From assembly GCA_031262485.1 (NCBI GenBank), contig JAISHO010000025.1:1-64000 (forward strand): DNA of 64,000 nucleotides. Reading direction: 5' to 3'. This stretch comes from Propionibacteriaceae bacterium. GTDB taxonomy: Bacteria; Actinomycetota; Actinomycetes; Propionibacteriales; Propionibacteriaceae. Of this stretch, positions 8,485-16,528 are shown piece by piece. The position numbers and the translations under genes are program-made. The notes under the pieces were generated by a model, which saw nothing but the letters and a program-made list of their open reading frames with translations, did not search any database and had not been told where the DNA came from. Every line of letters starts with the position of its first letter. The first letter of the stretch is position 1.

Positions 8485-8605
8485 CACAAAGGCGTTTAGA
8501 ACCGGGCGTCCCCCCCGTTCTCCCGGTTCGTTCGCTCGAAAGAGCGAATTTACTACCCCCCCTAGATGGTGGGGCCAACCGAGAGGAGTGGCCCCACCAT
8601 CATTA
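8485..8605 (+). ncRNA. candidate 6C-type small RNA
   Basis: The intergenic segment folds into consecutive hairpins. The first is GAACCGGG with CCCGGTTC, whose loop contains seven consecutive cytosines. The second is TTCGCTC-GAAA-GAGCGAA, a stem closed by a GNRA tetraloop. A second run of seven cytosines follows, flanked by CTA and TAG. The last is the terminator hairpin at 8565-8601. Two C7 runs exposed in loops, the size of about 120 nt and the actinobacterial host match the 6C RNA family (Rfam). The family assignment is from memory of its description, not a covariance-model search. Confidence 0.7.
8565..8601 (+). terminator. intrinsic terminator of the candidate 6C RNA
   Basis: A perfect 13-bp stem pairs 8565-8577 (GATGGTGGGGCCA) with 8589-8601, followed by ATTAATTTT. 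It lies 180 bp after the glk stop and fits as the 3' end of the small RNA. Confidence 0.8.
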
Positions 8606-8713
8606 ATTTTCACACCACATCAACGTATTCTCCACGCGCCACCCGTGGGCGCGGCACACAGGGGCGCAGCGGCGTCAGACCTCCACTGGAACATCTTCGG
8701 TAAGGTCGCATCC

Positions 8714-10078
8714 ATGTCATCTTCACCGGACTCCACTCCCCTCGACCCCGCCGTCATCGAAAGCCAACTCATCGCCGATCTAGAGCGACTCGTCGCCATC
8801 CCCTCGATCGGCGCCCTGGAACAACACCAGGGCGATCTCGCCACCAGCGCCGAAGTCGTCGCCCAGATGCTGCGCGATCTTGGCTGCCCCGAGGTGAACG
8901 TCATCGAAGACGAAGCCGCCCCGGCCGTCGTCGGCCGCTACCCCGCCCCCGCCGGCGCCCCGACGATCTGCCTCTACGCCCACCACGACGTCCAACCGAT
9001 CGGCGACCGATCCTTGTGGAAGACCGATCCGCTCGTCGCGACGCGTTCCGGCGACCGACTCTTCGGCCGCGGTGTGGCAGACGACAAGGGCGGCATCGCG
9101 GTTCACTTCGCCGCGTTGCGCGCCCTCGCCGATGAGGACCTGCCCGTCGGCGTCACCGTCTTCATCGAAGGCGAAGAGGAGATGGGCTCGCCCCACGTCC
9201 GCGAATTCATCCGGGACCACGCCGACCTTCTCGCCGCCGACGCCTATCTCGTCGCCGACTCCGGCAACTGGGGCGTCGATGAGCCGGCCTTCACAACAAC
9301 TCTGCGTGGGGTGTGCGACGTCACCGTCGAGGTCGCCACACTCGACCACGCCGTCCACTCCGGTCAGTTCGGCGGGCCCGTCCCCGACGCCCTGACCGCC
9401 TTGTGTCGGCTGCTGGCGACCCTCCACCACGAGGATGGATCGGTCGCTGTCGCCGGATTGCGCACGAGCGTCTCTTACGACGTCGACTACTCTTCTGAGC
9501 AATTGCGGGCAGACGCTGGAATGCTCGACGGCGTCCAGGAACTCGGCTCCGGCTCACTGGCCGAACGGCTGTGGTCCGGCCCGTCCGCCACCGTCATCGG
9601 CCTCGACGCCCCGAGCGTCGAAGAGTCCTCGAACACTCTCATCCCCTCGGCGAGAGCCAGGATCTCGCTGCGAGTCCCCCCGGGCATGGAGGCGGATGAG
9701 GCGCTCGACCATCTCATCGCCCATTGCCAGAACAACGCGCCCTGGGGATCCCACGTCACCGTCACCCCGGGCGGCTCCGGCAATCCCGGGCAACTACCAG
9801 TGACCGGTCCCTTCGCCCAAGCCGCCAAGGCCGCCTATCATGAGGCGTTCGGCGCCGACCCCGTGCTCATGGGTCAAGGCGGAGCGATTCCGATCACGGG
9901 GGAACTGCTCTCCGCCTTCCCCCACTCCGAAGTCATCGCGAACGCCGTCTGCGACCCGGATTCGCGGATGCACGCGCCCAACGAATCGGCGCATGTCGGC
10001 CTGCTCGTCCGCACCGTCGCAGCCGAGGTCGCCTTCCTCCGCCGCGCCGCCACCGCGGTCAGCCAATCGGTGAACTGA
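8714..10078 (+). CDS. M20-family metallo-dipeptidase
   Basis: The ATG at 8714 gives 454 residues with no signal peptide. Metal-site motifs of the M20 family are present: YAHHDVQP around residue 90, GRGVADDKGG near 115, the catalytic EGEEEMGS near 155, DSGNWG and a late GGAIPITGEL. The enzyme should remove residues from di- or tripeptides in the cytoplasm using two Zn or Co ions; the specificity cannot be read from sequence. A dimerisation/lid domain occupies roughly residues 200-330. It is followed 4 bp later by purF. Confidence 0.9.
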   Translation: MSSSPDSTPLDPAVIESQLIADLERLVAIPSIGALEQHQGDLATSAEVVAQMLRDLGCPEVNVIEDEAAPAVVGRYPAPAGAPTICLYAHHDVQPIGDRSLWKTDPLVATRSGDRLFGRGVADDKGGIAVHFAALRALADEDLPVGVTVFIEGEEEMGSPHVREFIRDHADLLAADAYLVADSGNWGVDEPAFTTTLRGVCDVTVEVATLDHAVHSGQFGGPVPDALTALCRLLATLHHEDGSVAVAGLRTSVSYDVDYSSEQLRADAGMLDGVQELGSGSLAERLWSGPSATVIGLDAPSVEESSNTLIPSARARISLRVPPGMEADEALDHLIAHCQNNAPWGSHVTVTPGGSGNPGQLPVTGPFAQAAKAAYHEAFGADPVLMGQGGAIPITGELLSAFPHSEVIANAVCDPDSRMHAPNESAHVGLLVRTVAAEVAFLRRAATAVSQSVN

Positions 10079-10082
10079 CAGC

Positions 10083-11579
10083 GTGGCGACCCCCACTGAG
10101 AACAGCCCGATGGAATCCCCTCAGACCGATCCGATGACGTCCGACGAGCCCCGGGACGAATGCGGCGTCTTCGCCGTCTTCGCCCCCGGGGAAGACGTCG
10201 CCAAACTGACCTACTTCGGCCTCTACGCCCTCCAACACCGAGGGCAGGAATCGGCCGGGATGGCCGTCTCCAACGGCGAACGGATCATGGTCGTCAAAGA
10301 CATGGGGCTCGTCTCCCAGGTCTTCGACGAACCCACGCTGACATCGCTCCAGGGGTACCTCGCGATCGGCCACACCCGTTACTCGACGACCGGCGCCTCG
10401 GTGTGGGACAACGCCCAGCCGACCTTCCGCTCGACCGACGAGGGCGGGATCGCCCTCGCCCACAACGGCAATCTGACGAACACCGCTGAATTGGCCGAAC
10501 ACCTCCAGGAGCGTTACGACGAGGCCTCCACGCCCCCCTGGGAACGGAACACGGCGACGAACGACACCGCGCTCATCACCGCCCTCCTCGCCAGCGAGCC
10601 GGCCCCTTCGATCCGGCAAGCGGCCCTCAACACCTTGCCCCAGCTGCAAGGGGCGTACTGCCTCGTCTTCATGACGGAGCGAACTCTTTTCGCCGCCCGC
10701 GACCCCCAAGGCATCCACCCCCTCGTCCTCGGGCGCCTCGGCTCCGGCTGGGTCGTCGCCTCAGAGACGGCCGCCCTCGACATCGTCGGCGCCGCCTTCG
10801 TGCGGGAAGTCGAACCCGGGGAGATGATCTGGATCGACGCCACCGGCGTCAACAGCCTCCGCTTCGCCGAAGCACGGCCAAAAGGTTGTTTGTTCGAATA
10901 CGTCTACCTGGCTCGTCCCGACACCGTCATCTCCGGAGCCCGGGTCCACTCGGTGCGCACGGAGATCGGGCGCACCTTGGCCCGGGAGCATCCCGCCCAA
11001 GCCGACCTCGTCATTCCCGTGCCGGAATCGGGCACCCCAGCCGCGATCGGTTACTCCGAGGTCTCCGGCATCCCCTTCGGCCTCGGATTGGTCAAGAACT
11101 CCTACGTCGGGCGGACCTTCATCCAACCGTCCCAGACGATCCGCCAACTCGGCATCCGCCTCAAGCTCAACCCCCTGCGCGACGTCATCGCCGGGCGCCG
11201 CCTCGTCGTCGTCGATGACTCCATCGTGCGCGGGAACACCCAGCGGGCGCTCATCGCCATGCTGCGAGAAGCCGGAGCGGCCGAGATCCACGTGCGGATC
11301 TCCTCCCCACCCGTTCAATGGCCCTGCTTCTACGGCATCGACTTCGCCACCCGGGCCGAACTCATCGCCCCGGGGATGACCGACCGCGACATCTGCCAAT
11401 CGATCGGCGCCGACTCGTTGGGCTATATCTCACTGCCCGGCCTCGTCGCCGCCACCGGCGTGCCGAGCGGCAACTTGTGCCGGGCCTGCTTCGACGGACA
11501 CTACCCCGTGCCGATCCCCGAGGCCTCCGCCGTGGCCTGGGGTATCACCCCCTCAGAAAGGACGCGTGATGAGCGCTGA
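10083..11579 (+). CDS. purF: amidophosphoribosyltransferase
   Basis: This enzyme makes phosphoribosylamine from PRPP and glutamine, the first committed step of purine synthesis. The glutaminase Cys lies in DECGVFAVFAPGE after a propeptide of about 26 residues, as in enzymes that mature by propeptide cleavage. The PRPP loop VVVDDSIVRGNT is intact and C-terminal cysteines suitable for an Fe-S cluster are present (GNLCRACFDG). The GTG at 10083 or the ATG at 10110 could initiate. The 3' end overlaps purM by 11 bp. Confidence 0.95.
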   Translation: MATPTENSPMESPQTDPMTSDEPRDECGVFAVFAPGEDVAKLTYFGLYALQHRGQESAGMAVSNGERIMVVKDMGLVSQVFDEPTLTSLQGYLAIGHTRYSTTGASVWDNAQPTFRSTDEGGIALAHNGNLTNTAELAEHLQERYDEASTPPWERNTATNDTALITALLASEPAPSIRQAALNTLPQLQGAYCLVFMTERTLFAARDPQGIHPLVLGRLGSGWVVASETAALDIVGAAFVREVEPGEMIWIDATGVNSLRFAEARPKGCLFEYVYLARPDTVISGARVHSVRTEIGRTLAREHPAQADLVIPVPESGTPAAIGYSEVSGIPFGLGLVKNSYVGRTFIQPSQTIRQLGIRLKLNPLRDVIAGRRLVVVDDSIVRGNTQRALIAMLREAGAAEIHVRISSPPVQWPCFYGIDFATRAELIAPGMTDRDICQSIGADSLGYISLPGLVAATGVPSGNLCRACFDGHYPVPIPEASAVAWGITPSERTRDER

Positions 11580-12645
11580 CGACCCCACCCGTTCCGCTTA
11601 CGCCCGCGCCGGGGTCGACGTCGACGCCGGAGAACGGGCCGTCGCCCTCATGCGCTCCCACGTCGCTTCGGCCAGCCGACCCGAAGTGATGAGCGGCATC
11701 GGCGGATTCGCCGGATTCTTCGACGCCGCCGCGCTCAAGGACTACCGCCATCCCGTGCTCGTCACCTCGACCGACGGAGTCGGCACGAAAGTCGCCATCG
11801 CCGCCGCCCTCGGCGTCCACGACACCATCGGAATCGACCTTGTCGCCATGCTCGTCGACGACCTCGTCGTCGTCGGAGCCGAACCTCTCTTCGTCACCGA
11901 CTACATCGCCTGCGGCGTCGTCGTCCCGCAACGGATCGCCGCGATCGTCGCTGGAGTGGCCGAAGGCTGCCGGCAATCGGGCGCCGCCCTCGTCGGCGGG
12001 GAGACGGCCGAACACCCCGGCCTGCTAGCGGCCGATGAATTCGACCTGGCCGGAGCGACCACCGGCGTCGTCGAACGCGACCGTATCCTCGGCCCCGAAC
12101 GAGTCGAACGAGGCGACCGTGTCCTCGCCCTGGCCTCGAGCGGACTGCATTCCAACGGCTACTCGCTCGTCCGCCACGTCCTCCTCGAACGCGCCAAACT
12201 CCGCCTCGACGCCGAGATCCCCGAACTGAGACGCACCCTGGGCGAAGAACTCCTGACGCCGACGCGGATCTACGCCCGCCACGTCCTCGACGTCGTCGCC
12301 GCCACCGAAGTCCACGCCATGAGCCACATCACCGGGGGAGGAGTCGCCGCCAACATCGCCCGCGTCCTGCCGGAAGGATTGCGCGCCGTCATCGACCGTT
12401 CGACCTGGGCATTGCCGCCGATCTTCGGCCTCGTCCAACGGGTCGGCGAGGTGGGGCGGGCCGATCTTGAGGAAGCCCTCAACGTCGGCGTCGGCATGGC
12501 GCTCATCCTCCCTGCGGCGTCACTTGACGAGGCCCGACGCGTCCTCGCCGAAGCCGGCGTCGAGGCCTGGGATTGCGGTGAGATCCATGCCCGTCAGCCT
12601 GGGCAAGAGGCCTGCGAACTGGTGGGGGATTATCGCGGGGAGTGA
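11569..12645 (+). CDS. purM: phosphoribosylformylglycinamidine cyclo-ligase (AIR synthase)
   Basis: This 358-residue enzyme closes the imidazole ring of AIR with ATP. Hallmarks are STDGVGTKV, LVGGETAEHPG, ASSGLHSNGYSLVR and ITGGGVAANIARVLP. I prefer the ATG at 11569 to the adjacent GTG because AGAAAGGA lies 7-8 nt upstream. The start lies inside purF, so the two purine genes are translationally coupled. Confidence 0.95.
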   Translation: MSADDPTRSAYARAGVDVDAGERAVALMRSHVASASRPEVMSGIGGFAGFFDAAALKDYRHPVLVTSTDGVGTKVAIAAALGVHDTIGIDLVAMLVDDLVVVGAEPLFVTDYIACGVVVPQRIAAIVAGVAEGCRQSGAALVGGETAEHPGLLAADEFDLAGATTGVVERDRILGPERVERGDRVLALASSGLHSNGYSLVRHVLLERAKLRLDAEIPELRRTLGEELLTPTRIYARHVLDVVAATEVHAMSHITGGGVAANIARVLPEGLRAVIDRSTWALPPIFGLVQRVGEVGRADLEEALNVGVGMALILPAASLDEARRVLAEAGVEAWDCGEIHARQPGQEACELVGDYRGE

Positions 12646-12828
12646 ATGACTTTCGGCGTCCACGAAAGATTTCGTCCGGGACGACCCACCTCACGACGGC
12701 GAATCTGTCCGCCGCCGTCGGTGCGCTTTGGCTCCGGTCTCCGCCTCAGGTAACCTTGGACCCACGAAAGATAACCACCACAGTGCCGCAGGCTGACTGC
12801 GAGCGTAGATAGCGAGGGGGCTGACCCT

Positions 12829-13065
12829 ATGGGGCGCGGCCGTGCGAAGGCAAAGCAGACGAAAGTCGCTCGTGAGTTAAAGTATCGTTCCGTCAACACA
12901 GATTTCGCTTCGTTAGAGGCTGAATTGCGTGCTGGCCAGAGCGACATCCCTCCCGCTTACGCCGATTTGGCGCAGCGGTACGAGGACGATGGTTTCGACG
13001 ACGAGGACGACGAATCTACGTCCGTGCCTTCCCCCAACGTGCGGCAATGGAGCGATGCCGCCTAG
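12829..13065 (+). CDS. DUF3073 family protein
   Basis: This 78-residue protein has the family's basic N-terminus MGRGRAKAKQTKVARELKY, a central block and an acidic tail (DDGFDDEDDE). DUF3073 proteins are small, actinobacterial and functionally uncharacterised. The ATG has a GAGGGGG Shine-Dalgarno. The charge split suggests nucleic-acid or ribosome contact, which is only inference. Confidence 0.9.
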   Translation: MGRGRAKAKQTKVARELKYRSVNTDFASLEAELRAGQSDIPPAYADLAQRYEDDGFDDEDDESTSVPSPNVRQWSDAA

Positions 13066-13149
13066 TGGTTGGTCGCGCATAAAACGTTGAGTTTCGGGGT
13101 GGTCGGTGGGGTGTCCAGCAAGGCGGAGGAGGAGCCGGTAGTGGACCTA

Positions 13150-13223
13150 CCGGTGACGACGACAACGCGGCTGGGGGCCCCACCGGGCATCACGAAGACG
13201 ACGTTTTAAGCGCGACAGACCAC
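13150..13223 (+). repeat. dispersed intergenic repeat, copy A
   Basis: About 74 bp from CCGGTGACGACGACAACG to GCGACAGACCAC match copy B at 22705-22777 with only scattered differences. The last part (CACGAA ... GCGCGACAG) is also shared by copy C at 55019-55071. The rest of the 13066-13290 gap shows no gene. Confidence 0.6.
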
Positions 13224-13290
13224 GAACACCGGGTTATTCCGCGAACGAACGCCGTCAGCGACTCGGCGTCGATGAAGGGTGGAAGAACAC

Positions 13291-14415
13291 ATGGCTGACG
13301 ACGACACGGTGGAACCAACCCCGCGAACCGGGGCGTCTTCCCTCATCGCCAAATGGCGCGCCGCGCTCCCCGGCGGGTCGGACACTCCCCGTGGCGAACC
13401 CCCCGAACCGGTGAACGACGCGCCCGCCCCCTGGTGGGACGAGAACTGGGAGCCCGACCGCTACCTCAAAGCCGCCGGCTACGAGATGCGGACGTATCAC
13501 ATGCCCGACCGTCCGCGCCTGCCCGAAGAGCCAAAAGGAAATCTTGTCGCCACCCTCGTGCGGCGCAACCCCCCGCGCGTCAACGCCGCCGTCCTCTACA
13601 TCCACGGCTGGAACGAATACTTCTACCAAGACCACGTCGGCACCGTCTTCAACCGCATGGGCTACGACTTCTACGCCCTCGACCTCCACCGCTACGGCCG
13701 AAGCCTCGACGACGGCGAACTCGCCGGCTACATGGAAGACATCGACGAATACTTCGAAGAGATCGACGCCGCCATCGCCCTTCTCCGCGCCCAACACGAG
13801 CACATCCTCCTCTACGGCCACTCCACCGGCGGACTCATCGCCAGCCTGTGGGCCGACGCCCACCCCGGCTCCCTCATCGGACTCGTCCTCAACTCCCCCT
13901 GGATCGACCTCCAAGGCTCCGACATCGTCCGAGCGCTGGCCGGGCCCGTCGTCCGCGGCCTCGCCACGATGAAACCCACCCTGGCGATCTCCTCCGGCGA
14001 CTCCGACCTCTACGCCCGCTCCCTCCACAAGAGCTACCAAGGTGAATGGGACTACAGCCTCGACGTCAAAACCGTCCTCGGCCACCCCATCCGCCCCGGT
14101 TGGCTCCGCGCCGTCATCGCCGGCCAAGACCGCGTCGCCGCCGGTCTGACGATCGACTGCCCCATCTTCGTCGCCATCTCCGCCCGCAGCTCCACCCCCA
14201 AGAACTGGGGCCCCGACGTCATCTCCACCGACATGATCCTCAACGTCGAACGCATCGCCGCCCGCGCCCACCTCCTCGGCGACCACGTCACCCTCGTGCG
14301 CATCAAAGGCGCCCTCCACGACATCAGCCTCTCCGTCAACCCCGTCCGCCGACATTACTTCGACGAGATCCGCGAATGGAACGAGACGTACGCCCTCGGC
14401 CGGCACCGCGACTGA
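13291..14415 (+). CDS. alpha/beta hydrolase, lysophospholipase-like
   Basis: The ATG at 13291 gives 374 residues with no signal peptide. It has an alpha/beta-hydrolase core with an oxyanion region YIHGWNEYFY, a nucleophile elbow GHSTGG (Ser178), DLHRYGRS, and a late His in GALHDISLS. This pattern fits monoacylglycerol lipase/lysophospholipase-type serine hydrolases acting on lipids or esters in the cytoplasm. The N-terminal 50 residues are Pro-rich. The physiological substrate is unknown. Confidence 0.8.
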   Translation: MADDDTVEPTPRTGASSLIAKWRAALPGGSDTPRGEPPEPVNDAPAPWWDENWEPDRYLKAAGYEMRTYHMPDRPRLPEEPKGNLVATLVRRNPPRVNAAVLYIHGWNEYFYQDHVGTVFNRMGYDFYALDLHRYGRSLDDGELAGYMEDIDEYFEEIDAAIALLRAQHEHILLYGHSTGGLIASLWADAHPGSLIGLVLNSPWIDLQGSDIVRALAGPVVRGLATMKPTLAISSGDSDLYARSLHKSYQGEWDYSLDVKTVLGHPIRPGWLRAVIAGQDRVAAGLTIDCPIFVAISARSSTPKNWGPDVISTDMILNVERIAARAHLLGDHVTLVRIKGALHDISLSVNPVRRHYFDEIREWNETYALGRHRD

Positions 14416-14451
14416 CCGGCGAGAGGATTTCGGCCTCAGCCCTCGATCCTC

Positions 14452-14457
14452 TAGACT
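14452..14457 (+). promoter_or_regulatory. -10 element of the tRNA cluster
   Basis: TAGACT lies 21 bp before the tRNA-Glu 5' end and fits the TAnnnT consensus used by other promoters in this window. Confidence 0.45.
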
Positions 14458-14478
14458 GATCAACGGCCTCACGGCCAG

Positions 14479-14551
14479 GTCCCCATCGTCTAGAGGCCTA
14501 GGACACCGCCCTTTCACGGCGGCAGCACGGGTTCGAATCCCGTTGGGGATG
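14479..14551 (+). tRNA. tRNA-Glu (TTC)
   Basis: A 73-nt cloverleaf with anticodon loop CTTTCAC (anticodon TTC), 5-bp CCGCC/GGCGG anticodon stem, T arm GGGTTCGAATCCC and acceptor GTCCCCA/TGGGGAT. CCA is not encoded. Confidence 0.95.
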
Positions 14552-14616
14552 CTCACCAGCAGGATTAGCTTTCGGCCCACAGCTGAGATATAGTTCATCG
14601 GGCTGGTGAAAACCAA

Positions 14617-14690
14617 GGCCCCGTAGCGCAGTTGGTTAGCGCGTCGGCCTGTCACGCCGAAGGTCGCGGGTTCAAGTCCCGTCGGGGTCG
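14617..14690 (+). tRNA. tRNA-Asp (GTC)
   Basis: A 74-nt cloverleaf with acceptor GGCCCCG/CGGGGTC, anticodon loop CTGTCAC (GTC) and T arm GCGGGTTCAAGTCCCGT. CCA is not encoded. Confidence 0.95.
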
Positions 14691-14747
14691 CTGAGGGGCG
14701 GCATGGCCGCCCCACTGTTTCGTTAGCCGGTAGGGTGGCGGAACAGC

Positions 14748-14821
14748 GGCCAGGTAGCTCAGCTGGTAGCAGCGCATCCCTGAAAAGGATGAGGTCGCCG
14801 GTTCGACCCCGGCCCTGGCCA
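14748..14821 (+). tRNA. tRNA-Phe (GAA)
   Basis: A 74-nt cloverleaf with acceptor GGCCAGG/CCTGGCC, anticodon loop CTGAAAA (GAA) between CATCC and GGATG, and T arm GCCGGTTCGACCCCGGC. The discriminator is A. It is the last tRNA of the Glu-Asp-Phe cluster. Confidence 0.95.
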
Positions 14822-14832
14822 CGAACGAGAAG

Positions 14833-14869
14833 GAGACCTGTGTTCGCAATCGCGAACCGGGTCTCTTTT
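14833..14869 (+). terminator. terminator of the tRNA cluster
   Basis: GAGACC (14833-14838) and GGTCTC (14860-14865) enclose an inner GTTCGC/GCGAAC stem and are followed by TTTT. It starts 11 nt after tRNA-Phe. Confidence 0.8.
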
Positions 14870-14881
14870 CGTCATATGGGT

Positions 14882-14900
14882 CCGGGGGCCTAGCCCCCGG
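14882..14900 (+). repeat. short GC hairpin of a recurrent type
   Basis: CCGGGGGC-CTA-GCCCCCGG is a perfect 8-bp hairpin. Similar GGGGC(TT/CG)GCCCC hairpins recur at about 14965, 15042 and in the 32.4-32.6 kb array. The gap 14901-15090 holds further G/C runs and no gene. Confidence 0.4.
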
Positions 14901-15098
14901 AGCCCCGAGGGAGGTCAGCCTCCGAATGAGAAGTTACGACCGGATAGAGCCGTCGGCTTGGGGTTGGGGCTTCGCCCCTTTCCCCCGGGGGAGTGGTTCT
15001 TCGCTTGGGGTAGTTCATCCTGGAGAGGGCAGCTCTTTTTTGGGGCGTTGCCCCTTGCCCCCTTTTTCTCCTGGTGGGAGTGGCATGGGGGTGGGCTC

Positions 15099-15104
15099 TA
15101 GACT
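15099..15104 (+). promoter_or_regulatory. -10 element of the small zincin gene, leaderless layout
   Basis: TAGACT ends 6 nt before the ATG at 15111 and no Shine-Dalgarno is present. Confidence 0.55.
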
Positions 15105-15110
15105 TTCTTT

Positions 15111-15464
15111 ATGGCTGTCTCGATTAGTGATGACGAGTTCGACATCCTCGTGGGGGAAGCTCTGGATGAGATTCCGGAGGAGTTTTGGGAAAAGGTCGAC
15201 AACGTCGTCGTGCAGGTGCAGGATCTGCCTGAAGACGGCAGTCGGAACATTTTGGGGCTTTATGAGGGCATCCCGCTCTCGGAGCGGGATTCGTGGTACG
15301 CGGGGGTGCTGCCGGACATCGTGTGGATTTTTCGGACGCCGCTCAAGGCCATGGCGCGGGATGAGGATGATTTGCGCGAACAGATCGGGATCACCGTCGT
15401 CCATGAGATCGGGCATTTCTTCGGACTCGACGACCACCATCTCGAGGAGTTGGGCTGGGGGTGA
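15111..15464 (+). CDS. small metallopeptidase-family protein (minimal zincin)
   Basis: This 117-residue protein carries the zinc-binding HEIGHFFGLDD motif (His98, Glu99, His102, with Asp107 as the likely third ligand) at its C-terminus. It belongs to the small actinobacterial metallopeptidase family PF06262. The fold is a minimal zincin and the natural substrate is unknown. No signal peptide is present. A TAGACT -10 element 6 nt before the ATG suggests leaderless expression. Confidence 0.88.
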   Translation: MAVSISDDEFDILVGEALDEIPEEFWEKVDNVVVQVQDLPEDGSRNILGLYEGIPLSERDSWYAGVLPDIVWIFRTPLKAMARDEDDLREQIGITVVHEIGHFFGLDDHHLEELGWG

Positions 15465-15488
15465 GGGAGACCGGGCTCGCTTGGTCGG

Positions 15489-15560
15489 CCTTCATCCTTC
15501 TTTCCTTTTCTCTCCTTTCCTCCTTCTCTCCATTGCTTTTCCCCTTCTCTCTTTTCCACT
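15489..15560 (+). repeat. polypyrimidine tract
   Basis: About 70 bases are almost entirely C and T on the plus strand (only a few purines around CCATTG and GAAGG edges), between the zincin stop and the shared terminator. No gene is seen in 15465-15654. Confidence 0.5.
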
Positions 15561-15569
15561 AGGGAAGGG

Positions 15570-15613
15570 TTCGTCGCCCCGGCCTGATGGTGAGGGATGG
15601 CCGGGGCGACGAA
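15570..15613. terminator. bidirectional terminator between convergent genes
   Basis: A perfect 15-bp stem pairs 15570-15584 with 15599-15613 (TTCGTCGCCCCGGCC and its complement). It sits between the convergent zincin and cyclase genes, with T runs nearby on the plus strand. Confidence 0.75.
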
Positions 15614-15654
15614 GAAGGGGGCGCGGGTCGCTTTTTTCGCCTTGTGGGGAGCGG

Positions 15655-16347
15655 TCAGTCCTCCAACAGAGCCATCGCGTTGACTTGGGCGGAGTCAACG
15701 CCCTGGACGCGTAGCGGGCCTAGGGTGAGGACTTTGATCTTCTTGTCACCGATCGGTGCCAGCGTCATGTCCTCGATGCCGCAGATGATGTGCTCGCTGT
15801 TGTTGAAACTTCCAAGCAGCCACTGGTGGGCTTCCTTGCCGTAGTCGTTCGAGGGGCTGCCGATGCTGAGCCAATCCATGCCGATGACGTCGAGATCGGG
15901 GCAATTCTCCACCAGCCACTTGCAGAACTCGGGGTGGAAGGACACGCCCTCATACTCGTAGGTGTGCGGATCGGAGAACTTGTACTTCTCGAAACCGGTG
16001 CGCACCAAGAGGATCCGCTTGCCCTTGAGCGCGTCCGCGTACGGAACGATGTCGTCGACCTCGACGACCGACTTCGGGGCGCCCTTCTCCGGTAGATCGA
16101 CCACGAGGATCTCGTCCTCGAGGAACCCGAAATATCGGATCGGCAGATCGATGAAATCGATCCCATCCGGATTGAAATGGTGCGGGGCGTCCATATGAGT
16201 GCCGAAGTGATTCGGCAGATGAATCATCGCCGAATTGAACGGCTTGCCCGTCTCAGAGATGACGGAATCCGGCTCGACCTTGACGACCGGCTCGCCCGGA
16301 TACGCGTTGTCCTTCGGATCGATCGGATAAGACAGATAGACGAACAT
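15655..16347 (-). CDS. cyclase-family metal-dependent hydrolase
   Basis: This 230-residue protein contains the cyclase-family (PF04199) metal motif HFGTHMDAPHHF at residues 47-58. Relatives such as kynurenine formamidase and isatin hydrolase open cyclic or linear amides and esters using Mn or Zn. No signal peptide is present. It is the last gene of the same-strand group with otnK, ltnD and the aquaglyceroporin, with AGGAAG upstream of its ATG. In that context I infer that it opens a lactone of a four-carbon sugar acid; this is not shown by sequence alone. Confidence 0.82.
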   Translation of the reverse strand: MFVYLSYPIDPKDNAYPGEPVVKVEPDSVISETGKPFNSAMIHLPNHFGTHMDAPHHFNPDGIDFIDLPIRYFGFLEDEILVVDLPEKGAPKSVVEVDDIVPYADALKGKRILLVRTGFEKYKFSDPHTYEYEGVSFHPEFCKWLVENCPDLDVIGMDWLSIGSPSNDYGKEAHQWLLGSFNNSEHIICGIEDMTLAPIGDKKIKVLTLGPLRVQGVDSAQVNAMALLED

Positions 16348-16528
16348 AGTGACTTCCTTTCTGATGATGGATGAAGTGAAAGCTCGGTGAGGACGAAGGC
16401 TTCGAACGCTGAAGCAGTCATCGTTATTGCTGAGAGACTAACGCCGCAGTCGCCCCTGAGGACCGTCCCAACGAGGCTGAGACATCGCGTCGTGGGACCA
16501 GGCCACCGCAACGCCAAATCGCTGACGA

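Noticed and set aside
13255..14715. A 486-codon open frame on the minus strand opposite the alpha/beta hydrolase and two tRNAs
   Set aside because: It runs through tRNA-Glu and tRNA-Asp and is low-complexity Val/Gly/Asp/Glu; it is a composition artefact.
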